From Spinacia oleracea (Eukaryota > Streptophyta > Magnoliopsida > Caryophyllales > Amaranthaceae), in NCBI RefSeq assembly GCF_020520425.1, contig NC_079488.1:37997247-38061246 (forward strand): a stretch of DNA of 64,000 bases, read 5' to 3'. Positions 57,902-64,000 of the stretch are shown here, in pieces. The position numbers and the translations under genes are program-made. The notes beneath the pieces were generated by a model. The model had not been told where the DNA came from. It did not search any database and saw only the letters and a program-made list of their open reading frames with translations. Numbering within the stretch: position 1 is the first letter of the stretch; each line of letters starts with the position of its first letter.

Positions 57902-58549
57902 TATTTAATAGAAAAATAGGTCTGTTTACGACCTTTTTTTTATATAGAATCAAGTATATGAGAGGCGAATCAGAGAGCAACACAGTTCTATATCGATTTC
58001 CGTTATCCAAAATAGCACGCAAAGTTTTCATTTTTTAAAATGTAAAATAAAGCCAAATGTATTGCCCATCAAATGACCAAAGACAAAGAAACTAATAATA
58101 TAAAATGAAACTAAAAAATTCTTTAATTTATTTTTCATTAAAAGATTAAGGAACTGTTAAATAAAAGGATAAGAAGAAATTATATATCTGGGAAAGAAAA
58201 GATACAAAGTATTAAACAATTTTTTTTTTCCAATAAGCATGTGTAGCCACAGTTGATAAATACTACTTCGAATATTAAAGCAAAGGTAAATATTCGTTAT
58301 ACATATCCGCAGTCAATATAAGACACATATTTTAAATAAAAATTGACAATACATACAATTAGTCATTAATAAATTTAAGTTAAATATTTTAATACATATT
58401 AAAAGATGTTAAAATATTTTAAATAAAAAAATGTTTTAGACAACTTTATTTTTATTATATCAGATTATTATCCTATTGTAAATACTTTGATATTAAAGTA
58501 GATTCTTTGTATAATTTTTTTAGTCAATAATCTTGATGTATACACGGCA
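57902..58549. other. AT-rich spacer
   Basis: No gene, terminal repeat or tandem array is recognised. Confidence 0.45.
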
Positions 58550-60855
58550 TATCACTACAAGAATCTGAAGCAAGGAGGGCGATTTTATCTTCAAAAGGAA
58601 GGCGATAATAAAATCGTCCTAGTAGAAGGAATCAAACAAGGCAATGTTGTATCGTCCTCGTTGATATGAACAAACAGGGCAAGATCATTTAATTGCCTTC
58701 TTTGATATTTCGTATTAACAAAGGGGGCGAAATTATTTGGCTGCCCTTTAATAGCAGTAACAAAGAGGGTGAAACTATTTGGTTGTCCTTTAATAATAGT
58801 AACAAAGAGGGCGAAATTTTTTGATTTCCCTTTAACAGTATTACTAACAAATAACAATGAGGGTCCGTCAAAAAAAAAACAATGAGGGTGAAGGATGCTT
58901 CGTGTTCTCCTCCCCATAAGCCTTCATCTTCCTTTTTAAGGGGTTTTTATCAGATCAACTTAGACTTTCCATTCTCTTCTAACTCCAGATTCAAAAAATA
59001 AATTAGTTTTTCTCTGCAAAATTTTTGGAACCCTAGAAATCGACGTATTCAAAAAATCTCCTTGACGGTACGAATCTCTTCTTCTTTCCCTAAAGTTAGT
59101 TATGTTAAAGGCAATTATTCTACAATTGGTTGATATTTAGCGTTTTTCTAGCTCGAATTCGTGATTAGTACTCTGATTCGTTAAATATGTCGCGATTTTT
59201 CCTTATGAAATTGCGACTTTGTTTCAATATGCAATATTAGGTTAACCGTTATCTTAATTCGATTTAGTTTGAGTTGGTTGTTGATTTGATCGAATTGCTT
59301 GAATTTTGGTGTGAATTACTTGAAGATTGGTGTGAATTGCTTGAAGATTAGTTCAAATTGCTTGCCTATTTGATAGTGTTGCTTGACGATTAGTTCAAAT
59401 CGCTTACAACCTCCAATCCTGAAGATCTACTAGAGTCATTAATTTTTCTTTCTCGCTCTTATCCCGATTTTGCAATTACTTTTGTTTGAGTCAATTAAAT
59501 ATTTTATGATGTTTGAGCAATTTTATTGTAACTGATTGCTTTTCCTCAGCTCTGATTGTTTTTATATGAATCAGGTGCTTCTTATACTTTGGGGATTTTC
59601 TTGTACTATTTTTCTCCCTTTCATATGTGTTTTTTTTTCTGGCATTTGGCACACGTACTTAGTATTATCTGTAACTAATTTGCTGAAATTGGTTGAATAC
59701 ATTGCAGCAATCGGAGTGACATTTGCAGCTACGGATTTTGTTTTCATCTTACAGGTTCATCAACTTCTTTAACGTTTGCATCTTTTTTTCTGATAAACCA
59801 TACATTATTGATCTTCACACATTTCATTATGTTAATGCAGGTCCTTAACCATACATTATTGCATAAATATACTTACAATTTGTTATGCTTTTTTAACTTC
59901 AATTTTGATGGTTCATTAAATCTTGATGCATTATGTGAAGAGAAGAATAGCTTTAGCCGTGTTCTTTAGCTTGAGATTGTAAGAACTACTAGGTCTGCTA
60001 TGCTTTGTACTTACTGTAGATTTGTTGGTTGCTAATGTTATGATCTCATATTGATGCTATGTACTCCGTACATTATACTGCTGGAGTAACACTTAGAAAA
60101 CTCACTTGTGTAAGCTTAGCGGTGAAACAATATCTTGTCAGCTAACTGATGTATTGTGTTTATCTAGAGATATTCTTTTGGGTTATTATTTATTTATTGC
60201 ATGGGGGTCAAGTAATAATTTCATTCCATTAATCTGAAACTAACTAAGGATTTTAATTCCTAATCTTTCTAAACCTCTTGTCTTGCCCACACTCCTAATC
60301 TTAGTTAAGCTAAAGGTCGGAGTCCAACCTTTTAGTTGTCTTGCCCACACTCCTAATCGGTAATTTTTCTCTCTCGCTCTTATCCCGATTTCGCCATTAC
60401 TTTTGTTTGAATCAATTAGATAGAAATTTTATTTTGTTCGAGTTTCATGTTTGAGCAATTTTGTTTTAATTGATTGCTTTTACAAGAGGGATATGGTTTG
60501 ATTTCAGTTTACTTTCATTGAATCGACAATATTGAAATGTGAAAGTGAATGCTCTGATTAATTTGATGTTTAATTATTATCTGTTTGTAATGGTTTCATA
60601 TGATTGCAATTGGCATTAGCTTTTATGATGCATGTGTGTGAGATTTTTTTATTGACAATAATTTCATTTTTCATGCATTGTGTACACAGTAGCTTTGCTT
60701 GGTTGATTTTATTGGTATAATATGTTACTGTTATTATAATATTATGTATGATGGAGTATTAATAGTTTGAAGATGGGGACGAATCATTTATGTGTATCTG
60801 TAAATGTTGATCTACTACACTTGCTCAGATTTTAATGTTGTTGCCTGATTTATAG

Positions 60856-60957
60856 GTCTACATCAATTTTAAAACTCGTAAAAAATTATATTCAAAACCT
60901 GAGGTGCTTCGATACATTGAGCTTGCTGAGAAGAGATCAGGAGAGATAGAAACACAT
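60856..60957 (+). pseudogene. Captured exon resembling a methyl-CpG-binding domain
   Basis: The 102-nt open exon sits between TTTATAG and GTGAGT, phase 0. It encodes VYINFKTRKKLYSKPEVLRY and IELAEKRSG. Plant MBD proteins have the pattern Y-I-x-P-x-(S/T)-G-x-(K/R)-x-R-S-K-x-E-V-x-R-Y-L, which this follows. Only one exon is seen, so it is a fragment. The family call rests on motif recall. Confidence 0.6.
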
Positions 60958-61278
60958 GTGAGTTTGATGACCGTCAATTTCATGTGTGCAAAACTTTTGC
61001 ACTGTATTTTTTTGACTAATTGACTGCGTATAAGGTATTAAATTTGTTATTATAAAAGCTGAATCTATGTCTGTTAGTAAAGTATTGGTAACTTCATCAG
61101 TGTCTGTAACAGATACTTGTGCCTATATTGACACTTACTTCTTGTAGAGAGTATTGAGTACTCAAAACTGGGCTTTTTCTTGTTTGCCTGGCTCTTGTTT
61201 TAAGGGGTTGTTTATTGTTGAGTTTCTGGTTAGTATATGTTAATTAAGAAGATAACTGACCTGATTTTGGACCTTGAG

Positions 61279-61524
61279 TTAATATGATGGGCAAAGATTT
61301 GTCAGGCTTGAGCATGGAAGAACTGCGACAGCTGGAGAAGCAACTTAACGAAAGCCTACTGTCTGTAAAAGCTAAGAAGGTGGCTGCCTTCCCTTTGGTT
61401 ATTCATGTCTTTTGTTTGAGGCTATTCTTGTACGACAAGCACCCAAATTAATATCAATTTATGTGAATACTTACAACTTCAGGACCAACTGGTGATGGAA
61501 CAACTCGAGCATTCACAAATACAG
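61279..61524 (+). pseudogene. Captured MADS-box K-domain exons
   Basis: An exon at about 61279-61379 encodes GKDLSGLSMEELRQLEKQLN and ESLLSVKAKK, ending at a GTGGCT donor. A second exon at 61483-61524 (CTTCAG acceptor, GTACCT donor) encodes DQLVMEQLEHSQIQ. The 42-nt size and phase of the second match the small K-box exon of MIKC-type MADS genes. No MADS DNA-binding domain is seen in the element, so it is a fragment. It recalls AGL15/AGL18-like proteins, but that is not certain. Confidence 0.82.
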
Positions 61525-61689
61525 GTACCTCACAGTATTTGTATGACTACATAATTATGATTTGCTGTTTGATGTTTGTTGTTGGTGTCCTGTTGACATG
61601 GTAGTATGTGTTTTATCCAAGACTAAAGATAATGGTATTGAGATCATGTATTGTCTCGTTTGTTCAAATTTTTATGAACTTATACCACT

Positions 61690-61760
61690 AGCCTAATAGC
61701 TCAATTGGTAGAGTATTGTGCAAATGCACAAAGGATGTGGGTTCAAATCCCACGTAGGTT
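61690..61760 (+). tRNA. tRNA-like sequence, probably not functional
   Basis: D arm TAGCTCAATTGGTAGAGT and a perfect T arm GTGGGTTCAAATCCCAC are present. The acceptor arm AGCCTAA/GTAGGTT has one mismatch. The anticodon stem TTGTG/CACAA closes a 6-nt loop rather than 7, so no anticodon can be assigned with confidence. It lies inside CACTA element 2 and may be a tRNA-derived relic. Confidence 0.45.
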
Positions 61761-62199
61761 AAACTGCTCTTTTGATAATATATTGAAATAAGCCATGGCT
61801 AGTTGATTAAAATTGATTTGCTGTAAATGTGAACAAAGAGGACGATTTTTCAAAATGCCTTCCTTGACTGAAAACAAAGAGGACGTGTTAATTTTAGTGC
61901 CATCGTTGTTTGAGAACAAAGAGGGCGAAATAGTTGTTTGCCTTATTTGGTTGAAAACAAAGATGGCGACAACAGTTGCCTTAGTTGATCAAATTCAGAG
62001 AGGGCGAAATACTTTGCCCTGCTTGATATGAACCAAAGAGGGCGACATTATAGAGTTTGCCCTGGGAAGCTAATACAACGAGTGTAAGAGGGCGACGGGA
62101 GGGCGAGTTAAAAATTGCCCTCGTAGGCTAATAGGGCGATTTATTTAGCAAAGAGGGCGATTTATTTTGCCCTCTTTGATCTTATATGTTGTAGTGTAT

Positions 62200-62851
62200 T
62201 TCAACAGGTATCTTAGTTGTATATTTAAATCAATAAATTTTTAGCACCTGTGCATTATAATATAAATATAAATTTATATTTAGATTATATCGCACGGGTA
62301 CTAAAATAATGACACATGCACGTACGTTGATTATCACCAATCGCTTTATATGAACAATACGGGATTCATTATGTTGTGTTAGGATTTAGGATGTGGTCGT
62401 GTAGATATATACTTATAGGTGGTTCTCCAACCTCACTTCTCGTAGGCATTGTTAGATCCACTTAATTTTAGGCTTCTAGCAAATCACTCCATCTCTTTTT
62501 TCACTTGATTTTGACATTTTATGATCCAAATGTAGCCGTGAACCCCCAACAGCCATATAGCGTTAGCGCATACACGTTTTCTATTATTTTTTAAACACTA
62601 CAACACTCGGTTATATTGAAAAATTCTTATTGTTGGATTTGTCCCTATATTCCTTTCATACTCCGTATAAATTTATTTCCATAAGTAATTATAAGTATCT
62701 CGTAGTGTAATTGATTTGTTACCATAAGTAATTAAAAGTTTTTAAAGTACTAATTATTTTATTTTAAGTTTCATTATTTATATTAAAAGAGAGACAAATC
62801 AATGAGTGACATTTGTCATCACCACATTGATTTCCTCTCTTTTAGTATATT
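62200..62851. other. AT-rich spacer
   Basis: No gene. ATATCGCACGGGTACTA at 62287-62303 is the reverse of the start motif of the repeat at 56347, so a truncated inverted piece of that family may end here. Confidence 0.4.
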
Positions 62852-63560
62852 ACTAGTATAGTACCCGTGCGATGCACGGTTTATAAGTATTTAAATTTAT
62901 ATAAAATATAGTAAACAGTTATCATCAAATAGAGTTTGTACTTTGTAGATATTATCCAAATTAAAATTAATGATGGCTAAATTTGTTATTGTTTATTCGG
63001 TGACTTATTAAACAATTAAAACAATTAAAAGAAATAAGGGTACATAGATAAAAAAAAAATTCCATTCTCATTCACCACTTGTGTCAAGCATAAAGTTATC
63101 TCATCCACCCTTAACTTCGATAGTAAGACCCACCTAATACTCGCACGATCGTCTCATCAATCTCATTACCCGATCATTTAACACCTACCTACACCATATA
63201 CTTTATTCAGTTAGAGATGACTTTGCGGCGGGGTGAGGCCTGCACACAGCACACACGTACCCACCTATAATTCTCATCCCCATCTTCTCCATCCACGATA
63301 GAGATGATACCTACTCCTCCCAGTCCCTGTCTTGAGAGGTACAAAATAAAGTGCATCCTCTCTTCATCACCCTCCCGTATCCAGACCCGCCTGAAACCCA
63401 CCCTAGACTCAATTTTTTTCTTGTAAGAGAGTTTGAATTTTAAAACTCTATTAAGGGGTCTTTAGCAATTCGTTTTTCTGATTAGAGTAATTGAGTAAAT
63501 AAAAAAACATTATAATATATAAGTTAGTAGTATTTTTTTTTTATATATTCATAATCAAGT
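62852..63560 (+). repeat. Dispersed repeat, third copy
   Basis: It begins CTAGTATAGTACCCGTGCGATGCACGG with a CCGTGC/GCACGG hairpin. It then follows the two copies at 56347-57545, through AATAAGGGTACATAGATA and a C-rich middle to TTTGAATTTTAAAACTCTA and AACATTATAATATA. Confidence 0.7.
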
Positions 63561-64000
63561 ATATGTAGGATTACCTATGTGTGCGGGTCCAATCTAATTA
63601 AATTCATCCTCGTCCCGTCACCCGCAAAAAATAGAAATTTTAAACCCATCACTTACAAAACTTTCCTCCATCCCCGCCCACTTAGGGAGGATGCACAGGG
63701 AGATCTCCCAGAAAATCTCCCCCTTAAACTTTCAACTAACTTTTTTTTGCTTTCAACTAACTTCTAAAATCTTGACATAAGTTTATTACGAAGTATTAAA
63801 ATTGATTGTATTAGCTATAATATTGATAGAAAAAAATATTTTAAAGTAACATACATAATTATGAGTGAGTATTCTCAAATCCAATCAATTCAAACTCCCC
63901 CCACCAAAGTGGGTACATGTTATCCTTATACCCGTCCACCAACAAAAAATTACCTACATGTTAGTCAACATTAGTCAATCATCTACGTTTATATTTGTTG
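63561..64000. other. Window end, no gene seen
   Basis: Sequence here is AT-rich. An incomplete continuation of the dispersed-repeat theme (CCCGTCACCCGC at about 63614) is the only feature noticed. Confidence 0.4.

Larger units (their letters stand above)
58553..62196. mobile_element. CACTA element 2 (3.6 kb) carrying captured exons
   Basis: The ends are CACTACAAGAATCTG and ATATGTTGTAGTG with a 3-bp duplication TAT (58550-58552 and 62197-62199). Subterminal regions are dense in AAGAGGGCGA words (58575-58900 and 61830-62180). No transposase was found. Captured pieces are a methyl-CpG-binding-like exon and two MADS K-box exons; a tRNA-like sequence also lies inside. The 58960-59090 stretch before GGTACGAATC looks like a captured 5' untranslated exon. 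Confidence 0.92.

Noticed and set aside
61690..61760. Functional tRNA gene
   Set aside because: The anticodon loop has six bases and the acceptor stem has a mismatch. It was kept only as a tRNA-like sequence.

Overview
The window looks like repeat-rich, intergenic DNA from a flowering plant nuclear genome. The evidence is Tat-lineage Ty3/gypsy retrotransposons with antisense extra ORFs, Ty1/copia elements, CACTA, hAT, Mutator-like and Stowaway/mariner elements, and captured fragments of plant MAP70 and MADS-box genes. A eudicot, possibly Caryophyllales/Amaranthaceae, is my inference and is not proven here. I could define only one plausible expressed host gene: a two-exon secreted cysteine-rich peptide gene at 31434-32356.

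Region 1-26546 is a nest of three gypsy elements. E3 (minus strand, 5' LTR 26118-26546, degraded gag-pol 26053-20181, antisense coiled-coil ORF 15886-19122) was invaded by E2 (plus strand, 3' LTR 15277-15813, antisense plant-mobile-domain ORF). E2 was invaded by E1 (minus strand, 5' LTR 11155-12623, 3' LTR reaching position 1160 and cut by the window start). E1 in turn carries a hAT-type MITE at 8183-8867. E3 also took in two copia LTRs (17474-18868 and 22432-23413). E1 has gag-protease and a plus-strand intron-containing antisense ORF but no reverse transcriptase or integrase. It also carries a 56-bp GC-rich cassette at six sites and an array of small hairpins with covarying stems at 1683-2064.

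Region 26547-37300 is older host DNA containing a duplicated segment. Copy B (31236-32356) has the cysteine-rich peptide gene. Copy A (26547-28382) is broken by a mariner-type insertion and a copia fragment (to 30491). A decayed copia element lies at 32861-35569 and a second hAT-type MITE at 36195-37139. Because copy A and copy B preserve each other's empty sites, several insertion boundaries are directly visible.

Region 37300-43460 is a Mutator-like MITE (37315-42728) split by a 5.1-kb CACTA element (37441-42578) that carries a multi-exon MAP70 fragment. Next come a Stowaway MITE and an inverted copy of the peptide gene's 3' flank. Region 44505-54828 is a complete, young copia element with near-identical LTRs, a 5-bp duplication and one long open ORF, but its integrase has Lys at the catalytic Glu position. 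Region 54829-64000 has a second copy of the Mutator-like MITE, a Stowaway MITE, a three-copy dispersed repeat, and a 3.6-kb CACTA element (58553-62196) holding MADS K-box exons and a methyl-CpG-binding-like exon.

There is no operon-like organisation. The window records successive insertions and captures, so most coding regions are transposon genes or relics.
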